A DNA stretch of 64,000 nt from Sulfolobales archaeon (GCA_025059075.1 JANXDZ010000002.1:124001-188000), one strand, 5' to 3'; shown: positions 35,924 through 44,910, counted from the first letter of the stretch. Translations and numbers: made by a program. The notes: a model not told the origin generated them from the letters alone.

Positions 35924-37427
35924 ACATCTGTTTCCTGGAGTGGTTTAAAAAAATAAATTCTTTAGCATAAATATACAAAAATAGAGAATATATAGATATA
36001 AATATATATGTAATACCCACTACTTCTACAGTAAATTAATGAAATCCTTGGAGGTTTACTGCACCTGCCACATTCAGATGCTGATAAGCAGCATAAGAGT
36101 TTATTGAATCAATTAGTATTATGGATCATTACATATAACACATCTTAGATGGAATCTACAGCTTCTTGTTATATTGATGACACTCAATACTTCGTCTTTA
36201 ATTAAAATGGTCAAAATCTTTAATGGTAAATCCCCTCTCAGATCTTGTTGTAGAACTACTTCTATTCTCCACAATGCTTTAGTATAGGGATATTAGATTA
36301 CTAATTATACACGTTTGGTTTAAAGCTTGAAATATTATAGCAACCTACTCAACATATATTCAGCAATAGCTGAGCCATGGGTAATGAGTAAGTATGTTAA
36401 ACCAAATTTTTCTTAATTAGGGATAATAATGTTTCAGTTCATTGTTTCTAACCACCTCGAGAGCACGTGGAAATATCTATAATGAAGCCCTCTAGAGAAT
36501 AGCAACTTAATCATTTCCAGTGCCCTAGTAATTACATAGTATCTCAATTGATCCAATACTATGTATTAGTAAAGATCAATCTTTTGATTCCATCACCTCC
36601 TTATACTATGTTAAGCCTGCTGTAAGCTTATACAGCCTCAATAATGCTTTTCCTGCCGTAGCTTTACTACACTGCATTAACTTCATCAGCTACTCCTACT
36701 GTCTGATATTTCTTAAGATCAATAGGAGTATTACAAGCACTTGCACTATGGATAATTTGAAGCGATCTATAAGAAGGATCACTTAAGAGAAAGTAGCTGT
36801 ATAGTCGTTGAAAAACTCAATGCACTTACTTAATTGCTTCTAGAAGAGCACATTAGTGTCTAGTAACTCCCCTATAGAACTGCTCTTCTCTTGATGCTCT
36901 GAAGAAAATGTTTACAAGCTTTTCCATCGTGGAACTCTTAGGGAAGTGAGAACAATACCTCAAGCTATCCCAATTAAATGAGAACGTATTCCATTGAACT
37001 TAACAATCGCTTGTGAACTCATGGAATTTGCTATCTCTACAAAGTGAAGTCCTCTGGACATAGAATAATAGCTATTTACTCGTGAGTGCATTCATTTTCT
37101 CATCCACTAATTCCATTGCTGGATTTACAAATAACTTATTGTACCAATATTACTCTAAGACTTTTATATACTTGCTATAAGTACAAGTATTTAGGATGTA
37201 ATATTGTATTTTAGTAATATATAGCTTTACTAAGTTCTCGTGAACCACTGAGTCATGTTAAGAAACATGAATAGGAAGAAACATAGTACTATGCTTCTAT
37301 TTGACTTCATCTTATATCATACTTATAACTTTTTCACCTTATCTCATATTTTTGAAAATACTGAAAATACAATTCATTTACATATTAAAGTTTAAATACC
37401 TCCTGTACTCTTAACGGTTTTTACCAA
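35924..37427. other. 1.5-kb gene-free interval
   Basis: Unusually long for this compact genome. No ORF of 60 codons with a plausible start, no tRNA/rRNA pattern and no complete C/D RNA. Traces of decay are present: a perfect AAGGAGGTG on the reverse strand (near 36591-36602) followed at once by a five-codon frame; and a 34-codon reverse-strand reading frame (37061-36960) whose frame continues in protein-like fashion after a TGA. A short hairpin TCATGTT/AACATGA lies at 37253-37270. The left end carries the promoter for the dpp operon (TATATATATT-like runs near 35995-36010), the right end the prs promoter (TTTAAATAC at 37390-37398). Confidence 0.5.
36842..36889. repeat. Perfect 9-bp inverted repeat with 30-nt loop
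   Basis: AGAAGAGCA (36842-36850) pairs with TGCTCTTCT (36881-36889). It is isolated in the gene-free stretch. It may be the remnant of a terminator or of a mobile-element end; nothing around it resolves this. Confidence 0.3.
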
Positions 37428-38348
37428 ATGGGGAATCCCATGAATTACGAACTTGTTGTCTTAGGAGGCTCGAATGGAGAGCATTTAGCGATAGCGCTCT
37501 CAAACATTGGAGGATTTGAACTTGGCGTAGTAGAAGTGAAGAAATTCCCCGATGGAGAAACTTATGTTAGGGTTTTAACGGATGTCACTAATAGAAGAGT
37601 AATTTACATTAATAGTCTCCAGAGAAACGTTAATGATGCAGTTTTTGAAACAATTCTCACTATAGATGCCTTAAGAGATCTTGGTACTAAAGAAGTCATT
37701 GCTGTAATACCGTACATGAGTTATGCTAGGCAAGATGCTAGATTCAACTCTGGTGAAGCCATAAGTATTCATACACTCGCCAAGATGTTTAAAATGGTTA
37801 AAGTAGACCACCTAATCACAATAGATATGCACTTACATAGAATACACGATCCAAGCAATTTATTTGGCGCAAACTTCCACAACATAACTGGAGTAAGGGA
37901 ACTCGCTAAGTACTTCAAGAAATCCCATGAGATTGAAAATACAGTTATTATAGGTCCTGATGAAGAGGCTGAGCAGTGGGCTAAAGTAATGGCTGAGGAA
38001 CTAGGTGGACTTGAGTACTCCGTATTAGAGAAAACACGGCTTTCAGCTGAAAGGGTTATAGTTGAAATAAGAGGAGTTAATGTTAGAGGGAGAAACGTGA
38101 TCATAGTTGATGATATAATAAGCACTGGTGGAACTATAGTAGAGGCTGTGAAAGCTCTCAGAGAGCTTGGAGCAAGAGAAATCATGGTGGGAGCAGTTCA
38201 CCCTCTCCTTGTGGAAAATGCATACAATAGACTCCTACGCTTAAGGTTAAGAGATTTAGTTGGAACAAACACTATACTCAGCCCCATAAGCATAGTCGAT
38301 GTAACTCCCGCGATACATAATGCACTAACTGCTATCATAAAACACTGA
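37428..38348 (+). CDS. prs: Ribose-phosphate pyrophosphokinase (PRPP synthetase)
   Basis: Makes PRPP from ribose 5-phosphate and ATP for nucleotide, His and Trp synthesis. Motifs: the FPDGETYVRV loop, PYMSYARQDARFNSGEAIS (ATP-binding flexible loop), DMHLHRIHDP, and the PRPP-binding VIIVDDIISTGGTIVEA. The length of 306 residues and the reduced motif set fit the archaeal class. ATG at 37428 is 30 nt from a TATA box (37390-37398), which suits a near-leaderless mRNA; ATG at 37440 is the alternative. Stands alone. Confidence 0.95.
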   Translation: MGNPMNYELVVLGGSNGEHLAIALSNIGGFELGVVEVKKFPDGETYVRVLTDVTNRRVIYINSLQRNVNDAVFETILTIDALRDLGTKEVIAVIPYMSYARQDARFNSGEAISIHTLAKMFKMVKVDHLITIDMHLHRIHDPSNLFGANFHNITGVRELAKYFKKSHEIENTVIIGPDEEAEQWAKVMAEELGGLEYSVLEKTRLSAERVIVEIRGVNVRGRNVIIVDDIISTGGTIVEAVKALRELGAREIMVGAVHPLLVENAYNRLLRLRLRDLVGTNTILSPISIVDVTPAIHNALTAIIKH

Positions 38349-38604
38349 CTCCTCCAACTTTGAAGAGTAGAGTACTTTAAAAGCAATTATTCCGCACTTT
38401 TTAATTCGTAGGCAATCTAAGTGGCTAAAGATCCCCTCATCTTCAAATGTTTAGAGCCCTTCCTCTAATGTCTAGAATCCTCACTCTCTAAGCCTAGTGA
38501 AACCTAAGGGGATGCAGGAGAATAGGTATGGGGAATGAAAGTATCGTAACATGTGTGAAACTAAACCCCTGTAGAATACTTTGTTGTTTGCAAAGCGTTT
38601 TACT
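38349..38604. other. Intergenic region between convergent prs and radical SAM genes
   Basis: 256 bp with no supported gene or RNA; a short CTAAG/CTTAG-rich stretch is seen but no clear hairpin or C/D pattern. Confidence 0.4.
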
Positions 38605-39432
38605 CTAGGTGAATTCTTCTAAAGCTCTCTGTGACTTTGTTTTAGTAAATGCCTCCATGCACTTAACTCCTGCTTCTAAGCACTTATTTAGTACTTTTGA
38701 TAGGAAGTTCCCCCACTCATAGTTTCTAGTCGAGCTTATTAGTTTATGCAATGGATGACTATGTTTATACATAAAGTTCTTTACACGAAGTCTATCAATT
38801 AAGATCTCGCTCCCAGTGTTCTTAGCTAATTCTATGATTTCATCAACTGTAGAATCATTGTCGTTTAGAGAAGGTATGATCGGTCCATAGAAGATCCAAG
38901 TCTTAATGCCTCTTTCAGAAACTTTGTATAATGCACTGGCTCTAGCCTTTGGTGGAGGAGCGCGGGGCTCTATGAACTCAGCTATTCTTGAATTAAAAGT
39001 AGTTATTGTTAATCCAACGTCTACTTTATCTCTATACTCTTCAAGAAGATCTAGATCTCTTAGGATGAGGGGGTTCTTTGTCTGAATACTCACACGAAAT
39101 CCTTCCTTCAATAATACGTCAATAGATCCTCTAGTCAAACTATATATGGCTTCTAGAGGTTGATATGCATCAGTTATTGTCCCAACTCCTACAACGCCTG
39201 GCCTCAGGTGCTTAACCTCCCTGCTCAATGTTTCAACAATGTTCTTCTTAACCAATATGACGCTGCCCCAGTTTTTTGAAATAGCGCTATTTCTGACGTA
39301 TAGTCGTGCATAGCAGTATGTGCACGAGTGCCAGCATCCAATATATGGATTAAGGGCGTAGTCTACGTCGGAGAGCCCGCTCCTTGATAAGGCTCTATAA
39401 ACAGTTGTTTCTAGGACTCTCACCCTAGTCAC
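38605..39432 (-). CDS. Radical SAM protein, spore-photoproduct-lyase-like (COG1533)
   Basis: A 275-residue radical SAM enzyme with cluster cysteines C33, C37 and C40 in IGCWHSCTYCYARL. The N-terminal Y-x-x-NPYIGCWHSC pattern and the later VGVGTITDAYQPLE and SIQTKNPLILRDLDLL blocks place it with SplB-related COG1533 proteins of unknown reaction. It overlaps nreA by 8 nt, so the two are translationally coupled; a shared DNA-repair role is suggested by that pairing but not shown. Confidence 0.85.
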   Translation of the reverse strand: MTRVRVLETTVYRALSRSGLSDVDYALNPYIGCWHSCTYCYARLYVRNSAISKNWGSVILVKKNIVETLSREVKHLRPGVVGVGTITDAYQPLEAIYSLTRGSIDVLLKEGFRVSIQTKNPLILRDLDLLEEYRDKVDVGLTITTFNSRIAEFIEPRAPPPKARASALYKVSERGIKTWIFYGPIIPSLNDNDSTVDEIIELAKNTGSEILIDRLRVKNFMYKHSHPLHKLISSTRNYEWGNFLSKVLNKCLEAGVKCMEAFTKTKSQRALEEFT

Positions 39433-40696
39433 TTCTTCGCTCTCCCTCTCTGAAACTAATATTAGTGTAATAAGTTATTGGCTTAATGTAGGCTACTCTC
39501 TTAAGGATCCTTGATGAGTTCAGCCACTTTCTAGAGCCAAGCCTAGTCTCTTCACTGATGAACTTAAGTGCTTCACTAAGATCGCTGGTTCTTAGAGCAG
39601 GCCCTTCTCTAAACATAGCTCTAACATTTTCTCTCACAAACCATACTCCAATAGGTATGTTAAATCCAGGATAGATCTCTCTTAGCAGAACTGCTGTAGC
39701 CTGCTTCCTCCTTCCATATAAGTGCTCTACTACGGCAAGCCTAGATGCATAGTAACATCCCCCTATGTTTGGATAACTATCTCTTCCACAGAAGCCTTCG
39801 TAATCTCCTTCAACAACTACTTTCTCTAAACCAGGGTTCCACGTTGAACCAGGCCACCATGCCTCCATCCACTCAAAGCTCCACTTACTAGGAATAAGGA
39901 GAGCTGCGAATAGATTATCGTAGTGTCTACGTACATATACTTCTATACTACTTATCTCAGGGTAGTGCTTCACTTCCTTAAGTAAGTGTTCAGATATTGT
40001 TGAGTCAACAGCTGTAATGCTCCATCTAGTTGGGACAATTCTTCTATTGCTCCACAGGCCTAAGGCACCGACACTAAACACTCTCTCAATGAATGTCACA
40101 GGAATATTGCTATTGTAGAGAATCATCACTGCATCACTTGCCTTAAGATACTTATCATTATAGACTCTGTCAACAACTCTAGGCACACTTGGATTACCGA
40201 CTACTCGTAAGTCCCTGAGTGGAGCTCTAGGCCCTTGGGGAGGTTCATACTCACTCAGCGTAATGCGGGGTCTTGGAGGCTTCTCTAAGTAGGCTTCAAC
40301 ATCAATTGGCTTAGCTGATAGAGTTACTTCATGCACTCTGTGAATAAAGCTATTATTTAAATCAGTTACTTTAACCCTCACAGTGCCAGTGATGAGGCTC
40401 CACCTATAGTCTATTACATTCTCAAGCCTCAGTTCAAGCCACTTCTCGGGAAAATCGTAAATACTTGTATCACCTACTTCAGGGGGGATGGATGGACCAA
40501 TGTTAATTACTGGGTAACCATACCTGCCTACGAAGACTGATGGAGGGCTACTGCCAAATATCTCCTTAGATGACTCAACTCTTCTAAGTTTCACTAAAGC
40601 AGTTCTACTAGCTAGCAAAGGACAGTAGCTAAGCCTACAGAACCCCCTGCCTCTACACAATACGCATAAACGCTCGTCAAAGCCTTGAATCAGCAT
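39425..40696 (-). CDS. nreA: DNA repair protein NreA
   Basis: Archaeal Nre family, 423 residues. A zinc motif (C11, C14, C20, C25 in CVLCRGRGFC...C) opens the protein, followed by the Nre N-domain (PPSVFVGRYGYPVINIGP, WLELRLENVIDYRWSL) and Nre C-domain (WSFEWMEAWWPGSTWNPG, GGCYYASRLAVVEHL). In Haloferax, NreA acts with PCNA in repair of alkylated and crosslinked DNA. I do not see the usual C-terminal PIP box (Q-x-x-h-x-x-F-F) here; the chain ends SFREGERRSD. Coupled to the radical SAM gene by an 8-nt overlap. Confidence 0.92.
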   Translation of the reverse strand: MLIQGFDERLCVLCRGRGFCRLSYCPLLASRTALVKLRRVESSKEIFGSSPPSVFVGRYGYPVINIGPSIPPEVGDTSIYDFPEKWLELRLENVIDYRWSLITGTVRVKVTDLNNSFIHRVHEVTLSAKPIDVEAYLEKPPRPRITLSEYEPPQGPRAPLRDLRVVGNPSVPRVVDRVYNDKYLKASDAVMILYNSNIPVTFIERVFSVGALGLWSNRRIVPTRWSITAVDSTISEHLLKEVKHYPEISSIEVYVRRHYDNLFAALLIPSKWSFEWMEAWWPGSTWNPGLEKVVVEGDYEGFCGRDSYPNIGGCYYASRLAVVEHLYGRRKQATAVLLREIYPGFNIPIGVWFVRENVRAMFREGPALRTSDLSEALKFISEETRLGSRKWLNSSRILKRVAYIKPITYYTNISFREGERRSD

Positions 40697-41327
40697 CGCT
40701 GCTTACCAAGCAGCCCTTGCTTCTAAATTCATAGCTAATATATTTAAGTTAAACACCTCTAATAACTTTACTCCACGCCTAAAGCATAAAGAGATCATTT
40801 GTGATAGAGGGACAATGAGGTTGCGAACATAATGACATCTATCATTAAAGTAATAAGAGTAATGAGCAAAGATCTATTCTCTTCCTGCAATCCACATGCA
40901 TCGACATTCTTATCTCAGCTTCACCTGGGTTTAATTTAAATGAGTAGTTGCAATTAATATAAGAGAATTAGTCAAATGATTTAAACATCAAAGAAATAAA
41001 GGAGCTTACCTCTCGCTATATGCGACATGTGTATTTCTATCATATGATACAACTACTTTAGCGAAGTCAGTAAGAGCTCTCAAAGACGATGTTCAAGCAA
41101 TTTCTTGAAGCAAGAAGAGAATTTGCTGACAATATCGATCAGGCTTCATAGAGATAGTTAATCATTATTCCTTAGTTCACCACGAGCATTATTATTTAGT
41201 GGTTCTATGTCTAGGGGTGGGTATTTAGAGAGGTTGTACAGAGTATTCCCCTGGATTGAAGAGAATGAATGCTCTATAAGTTTAAACCCCGGTGGAAGTT
41301 CTAGCATTCTAATTCTATTCATTAATT
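40697..41327. other. Gene-poor interval with coding-like remnants
   Basis: About 630 bp. No intact gene is supported. Around 41050-41155 two short frames read like protein, one with RALKDDVQAI and, one base shifted, KQFLEARREFADNIDQAS before a stop, which suggests a decayed gene. A 60-codon frame at 41207-41389 on the plus strand runs antisense to the sRNA and looks like a chance ORF. An imperfect palindrome (TGACATCTATCATT) occurs near 40838. Confidence 0.4.
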
Positions 41328-41390
41328 GCAGTCAGTTGAGACAGGTTACTTCATCACCGTGGGTCATCCTCCATAGTATCATCACTTAAT
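41328..41390 (-). ncRNA. C/D box sRNA, guide fits a conserved 23S rRNA segment
   Basis: On the reverse strand: C GTGATGA (41385-41379), 11-nt guide (41378-41368), D' ATGA (41367-41364, one mismatch), 7-nt spacer, C' TGATGA (41356-41351, perfect), 15-nt guide (41350-41336), D CTGA (41335-41332). The second guide contains AACCTGTCTCA, complementary to UGAGACAGGUU; the GUGAGACAG core of that target is a well-conserved 23S rRNA segment shortly before the sarcin-ricin region. The predicted methylated base is the G of UGA(G)ACAG. It starts about 8 nt after the stop of the zinc-ribbon gene and may be processed from the same transcript. Confidence 0.72.
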
Positions 41391-41393
41391 GCG

Positions 41394-41531
41394 TTAGTCA
41401 ACGTACTCCAATATGTCGTGGAATGTATTTCTCCCACACCTAGGGCAGTAGTGATATAGCCTTCTATATTCCCTTAAATTATATGCTACATTCAGCTCCC
41501 ACACAGTCTTGCACTCTGTACACTTAAGCAT
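41394..41531 (-). CDS. Short zinc-ribbon protein, 45 aa
   Basis: A small ORF reading MLKCTECKTVWELN... and ending with YCPRCGRNTFHDILEYVD. Two C-x2-C knuckles (C4/C7 and C29/C32) make a one-finger zinc ribbon. It follows the ASCH-domain gene by 13 nt in the same direction, so it is probably cotranscribed. Size and motif resemble the small zinc ribbons common in archaea whose roles are mostly unknown. Start at ATG 41531; no strong ribosome binding site, GGGGAAG is about 20 nt upstream. Confidence 0.65.
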   Translation of the reverse strand: MLKCTECKTVWELNVAYNLREYRRLYHYCPRCGRNTFHDILEYVD

Positions 41532-41544
41532 CCAATGAGGCACT

Positions 41545-42141
41545 TTACTTCCCCAACATATTTCCTTCCAAGAGTTTCCTAAGAACTTTTTTAAGAACTC
41601 TTCTCACTAAGTATCTCTTGCTCACTGAATTAAATAAGCTCATTGAAGCTGCTCTTATGCTATTAGTCTTAGTTAGGCTCAACAAGATCTTCCTCTCTTC
41701 ATCGCTTAACTCATTGTTTAAATACCTTAGTCCAAGTCCAGCTAAGTCTCTGACCTCTAAACCTAAGTATGGCTCATTAACTGGCAATTCATCAAATCTC
41801 TGGAGAACTTGGAATATCACTATTGTGACTAACTCATCGCTGCTTAAACCTCCATAAATTCCTTTAAGTTCATCAATTAATTCCTCCTTGCTGAGGAATC
41901 CATCCATTCTAGCCTCTTCATCAGTAAGATCCTTTATCCTCTTATAGTAGACCTTGACTATCTTAGCCTTAGCTATAGGCCTTCCACCGCCATGTATAAT
42001 TACTTCACTATACTTAGGCCTAATTACTCCAAGCCTAATTGTAGCGATCTTCCTGCCGCTTAGAATGAGGTCTATGTAACGTCCTTTCACCATTATGTGC
42101 CTCCCTAAGTACTTCTTAACGCCTTTACGTGCGGCGTTCAC
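41545..42141 (-). CDS. ASCH-domain protein
   Basis: Residues about 14-115 form an ASCH (PUA-like) domain: HIMVKGRYIDLILSGRKIAT, IRLGVIRPKYSEVIIHGGGR, AKAKIVKVYYKRIKDLTDEE and ARMDGFLSKEEL are characteristic. ASCH proteins are thought to bind RNA or modified nucleotides; a few cleave modified bases. The C-terminal 80 residues are helical and basic (RYLVRRVLKKVLRKLL), compatible with RNA contact. It lies between the kor operon and the zinc-ribbon gene, 22 bp past korC. Confidence 0.8.
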   Translation of the reverse strand: MNAARKGVKKYLGRHIMVKGRYIDLILSGRKIATIRLGVIRPKYSEVIIHGGGRPIAKAKIVKVYYKRIKDLTDEEARMDGFLSKEELIDELKGIYGGLSSDELVTIVIFQVLQRFDELPVNEPYLGLEVRDLAGLGLRYLNNELSDEERKILLSLTKTNSIRAASMSLFNSVSKRYLVRRVLKKVLRKLLEGNMLGK

Positions 42142-42163
42142 AGTATGATCACCGAGAGCTCCA

Positions 42164-42706
42164 TTATTTAGAGAACTCTTGTAGCTCCTTTAGACGCATT
42201 TGTAGAGCTAGTTCATAGCCTGCCTCTAAAGCCTTAGCGTTTTGCTCAAAGTCTCTAGTATTCATCAATGCCTTCTTCAGATCATCTTTATCTACGACAT
42301 TTAATCCAGCTAAAAAACCTAGTGCAACTACATTTTCTCTGCCCGCTAAGCCTATTTCAAGAGCCTTCCTGAATAGCGGTGCCTTAATTGCTCTACAAAA
42401 GTTTTTGGAAACCAATAGGTCGTCAACTATCACTAGATTGCTATACTCTAAGTACTTCATCCAGGAACTTACGTTAAAGTCGTGGAGGACTATTAATACA
42501 TTAAATGAGTTAAGGAATGGATTTACTACCTCGGACTCACTAAATACTACGTAAGCCATTACAGATCCCCCTCTTACTTCAGCTCCATAGTTCTGGAGTT
42601 GAGCTACATACAGTCCTTTAGCAAATAGGGCATTCGCCAGCACTGTTGCTGCAAAAACTACTCCCTGACCACCACTACCTATTAGACATACTGAGCGTTC
42701 TTTCAT
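42164..42706 (-). CDS. korC: 2-oxoacid:ferredoxin oxidoreductase, gamma subunit
   Basis: The 180-residue gamma subunit, with CLIGSGGQGVVFAATVLANA at the start, the LQNYGAEVRGGSVMAYVV segment and a closing ALEAGYELALQ. It belongs to a four-part enzyme that oxidises 2-oxoglutarate (or a related 2-oxoacid) to its acyl-CoA with reduction of ferredoxin. ATG overlaps the korB stop (ATGA). Fourth and last gene of the operon. Confidence 0.92.
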   Translation of the reverse strand: MKERSVCLIGSGGQGVVFAATVLANALFAKGLYVAQLQNYGAEVRGGSVMAYVVFSESEVVNPFLNSFNVLIVLHDFNVSSWMKYLEYSNLVIVDDLLVSKNFCRAIKAPLFRKALEIGLAGRENVVALGFLAGLNVVDKDDLKKALMNTRDFEQNAKALEAGYELALQMRLKELQEFSK

Positions 42707-43545
42707 ATACCGTTAACTCCTCCAACGGCCTTTTCAACATAGCTTTTATATAGATCTATGAAGCTCGGCTTAAGCTCTTTTTTAAACACTCCCACTGCAA
42801 TACATCCATCTCTTTTTTCCATAGGCAATTTCTCATAATCACTTAGCGGAACACACTTCTTGCTCATTTCCTTTAAAGCTCCTCCAGCAGTTTTTCCTTC
42901 ATACCTAACTACATACGTTATACACGGCGCCCAGATCTCTATGAATCTAAAGCCTCTGTTATACTTAGCTAAAGCCTCCTTAATACTCTCCTTTAATTGA
43001 GGGAAGTTAACTATACACCATCTAGCGACATAGTTTGCATTAGTTTCAACAATAATCCTTGATATATCGAATGGCTTCTCAAAGTTACCGTATGGAGTAG
43101 TAATAGTTATAAACCCCTGTGGAGTCGTTGGAGACTGCTGACCTCTTGTCATAGCGTACACTAAGTTATTAACCATTATCACTAAGATATCCATATTCCT
43201 TCTAGCAGCGTGAATTAAGTGGTTTCCACCTATTGAAGCAAGATCTCCATCTCCTGCAATCACTATTACATTAAGGGAGGGCTTAGCCAACTTTATGCCT
43301 GTAGCTACAGGAATAGCTCTACCGTGTAGTGTATGTATAGAGTCTGCCTTAAGGTATGGATTCGGTATCCACGATGCACAGCCTATTCCACTGACGAAAA
43401 CATAGCTCCTTAAATCATATATGCCCAACTCCTTGAATGCTAGTGCCATAGCATTCATCACTATGCCGTTGTAGCAGCCTGGGCAGAAAGTTGTTGGAAG
43501 AACTTCTTCTCTAACGTAATCCCTAGTTGGATGCCTTGCCTCCAC
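42703..43545 (-). CDS. korB: 2-oxoacid:ferredoxin oxidoreductase, beta subunit
   Basis: The 280-residue TPP-binding subunit. The PTTFCPGCYNG motif and SGIGCAS hold cluster/cofactor cysteines; the TPP/Mg motif is GDGDLASIGGNHLIHAARRN followed by MVNN. The split arrangement with separate alpha, beta, gamma and delta genes is of KorABCD type. It overlaps korA by 23 nt. Confidence 0.93.
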   Translation of the reverse strand: MEARHPTRDYVREEVLPTTFCPGCYNGIVMNAMALAFKELGIYDLRSYVFVSGIGCASWIPNPYLKADSIHTLHGRAIPVATGIKLAKPSLNVIVIAGDGDLASIGGNHLIHAARRNMDILVIMVNNLVYAMTRGQQSPTTPQGFITITTPYGNFEKPFDISRIIVETNANYVARWCIVNFPQLKESIKEALAKYNRGFRFIEIWAPCITYVVRYEGKTAGGALKEMSKKCVPLSDYEKLPMEKRDGCIAVGVFKKELKPSFIDLYKSYVEKAVGGVNGI

Positions 43546-44668
43546 TACCTAGCACCTTTAATGCTTCTTCCACTAATTCATTGGAGTAAATAGGTATCCC
43601 TCCCCCCACTTTATTACAACCTATTACCCTGTATTCAAAGGGATTATAGATTCTCTCTACATCCATTATTAATTGACCTAAGTTTTGCTCAGGCACTATT
43701 ACTACCTTAGGATCTCCTCCAAGCCTCTTGATAAGCTCTAAGTCAATGGGCCACAAAGTCTTCAGCCTAATTAGCTTAGCTTTAACCCCCCTAGATCTTA
43801 ACTCATTGACGGCTTCTTTAACAGATCTAGCTGTAGAGCCGTAAGATATGAACAATACATCAGGATCTTCATTTCCATATGCTTCATACATGAATAACCT
43901 ATCTAAGTTAAGCATGATCTTGTCTCTAAGCCTCTTAACTAAGTTGAAGTGAGTCTCAAAGTTATGGACATCTCTATAACCCCATCCATCATGTGTTGAA
44001 CCAGTGATCAATAGATACTTCCCTGAGCCAAGCTCTGGAAGAGGAGGAGCTATTCTTGGATTCATTGAGTTGAAAGGCTCCTCACCTCCCTCCATCACTG
44101 TCCTCCTATACTTAGTGACTAATTTCGGAGGAACGACTACTTCTCTTCCATGAGCTATGAATTCATCTATCAGTAATATTACCGGCACTCTCAGCTCTTC
44201 AGCTATATTGAATGCTTCAATAGTTAATTCAAAAGCTTCCTGAGGAGTTGATGGAGCTAGCGAAACTATGTACTGATCCCCATGTCTCCCCCATCTAGCC
44301 TGCATGATGTCTCCTTGAGCTGGCTTAGTTGCCTGCCCTGTAGCTGGGCCAACTCTCATGACGTCAACTACGACTATTGGAGCTTCAACCATTACTGCAT
44401 ATCCAATGCCCTCTTGCATTAATGAGAATCCTGGACCGCTTGTAGCAGTCATAGCTTTAGCTCCAGCTAAAGATGCTCCTATAACTATGTTTACTGCAGC
44501 CAGCTCATCCTCTGCCTGTATGAATACGCCGCCTCTCTTAGGGAGCTCTCTAGCCATGTAGTGCATTATTTCACTAGATGGAGTAATAGGATAGCCTGCA
44601 AAGAAGCTGCATCCAGCTGCAAGAGCTCCTTCAGCTATAGCTTCATTGCCTGAGAGAAGCTTCCTCAA
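43523..44668 (-). CDS. korA: 2-oxoacid:ferredoxin oxidoreductase, alpha subunit
   Basis: The 381-residue alpha subunit: GNEAIAEGALAAGCSFFAGY, PITPSSEIMHYMARELPKRG, then ATSGPGFSLMQEGIGYAV and LRVPVILLIDEF, as in KorA. Substrate is probably 2-oxoglutarate by similarity, though related enzymes accept several 2-oxoacids. TTG start at 44668 overlaps the korD stop in the tetranucleotide TTGA, so translation is coupled. Confidence 0.93.
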   Translation of the reverse strand: MRKLLSGNEAIAEGALAAGCSFFAGYPITPSSEIMHYMARELPKRGGVFIQAEDELAAVNIVIGASLAGAKAMTATSGPGFSLMQEGIGYAVMVEAPIVVVDVMRVGPATGQATKPAQGDIMQARWGRHGDQYIVSLAPSTPQEAFELTIEAFNIAEELRVPVILLIDEFIAHGREVVVPPKLVTKYRRTVMEGGEEPFNSMNPRIAPPLPELGSGKYLLITGSTHDGWGYRDVHNFETHFNLVKRLRDKIMLNLDRLFMYEAYGNEDPDVLFISYGSTARSVKEAVNELRSRGVKAKLIRLKTLWPIDLELIKRLGGDPKVVIVPEQNLGQLIMDVERIYNPFEYRVIGCNKVGGGIPIYSNELVEEALKVLGSGGKASN

Positions 44669-44874
44669 GCTTCACACCTCACAGCTATAGCAAAATCTGG
44701 GCAAAACCACTCACACACTCTACATCCAATGCATCCACCTACATAGACTGGGTGCCTATAGCCTGAGGGGCCTGCATTGCTACTAACTATAAGGGATTTC
44801 CTTGGACACATCTCTATGCATATGCTGCAGCCCTTGCAGAGAGAACTATCAACTAAGGGAATGCATTGACTCAG
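44665..44874 (-). CDS. korD: 2-oxoacid:ferredoxin oxidoreductase, delta (2x[4Fe-4S] ferredoxin) subunit, with a non-standard start
   Basis: A 69-residue ferredoxin with two full cluster motifs, CKGCSICIEMCP and CIGCRVCEWFCP, and the KorD-like GYRHPVYVGGC linker. It ends DFAIAVRCEA and its stop overlaps the korA TTG. The frame is closed by a TGA at 44883-44881 and contains no ATG, GTG or TTG before the first cluster. The best start is a CTG at 44874, six bases after GGTGA. The out-of-frame GTG at 44882 and ATG at 44870 instead run into a TGA. Either CTG is used, or a one-base change separates the true start from the body. Confidence 0.8.
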   Translation of the reverse strand: MSQCIPLVDSSLCKGCSICIEMCPRKSLIVSSNAGPSGYRHPVYVGGCIGCRVCEWFCPDFAIAVRCEA

Positions 44875-44910
44875 AGCCGCTCACCTACATAAACTCCTTC
44901 CTCTCACTCG

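Noticed and set aside
41207-41389. 60-codon plus-strand ORF
   Set aside because: No recognisable motif or good start; its 3' part is antisense to the C/D sRNA and it ends just short of the zinc-ribbon stop.
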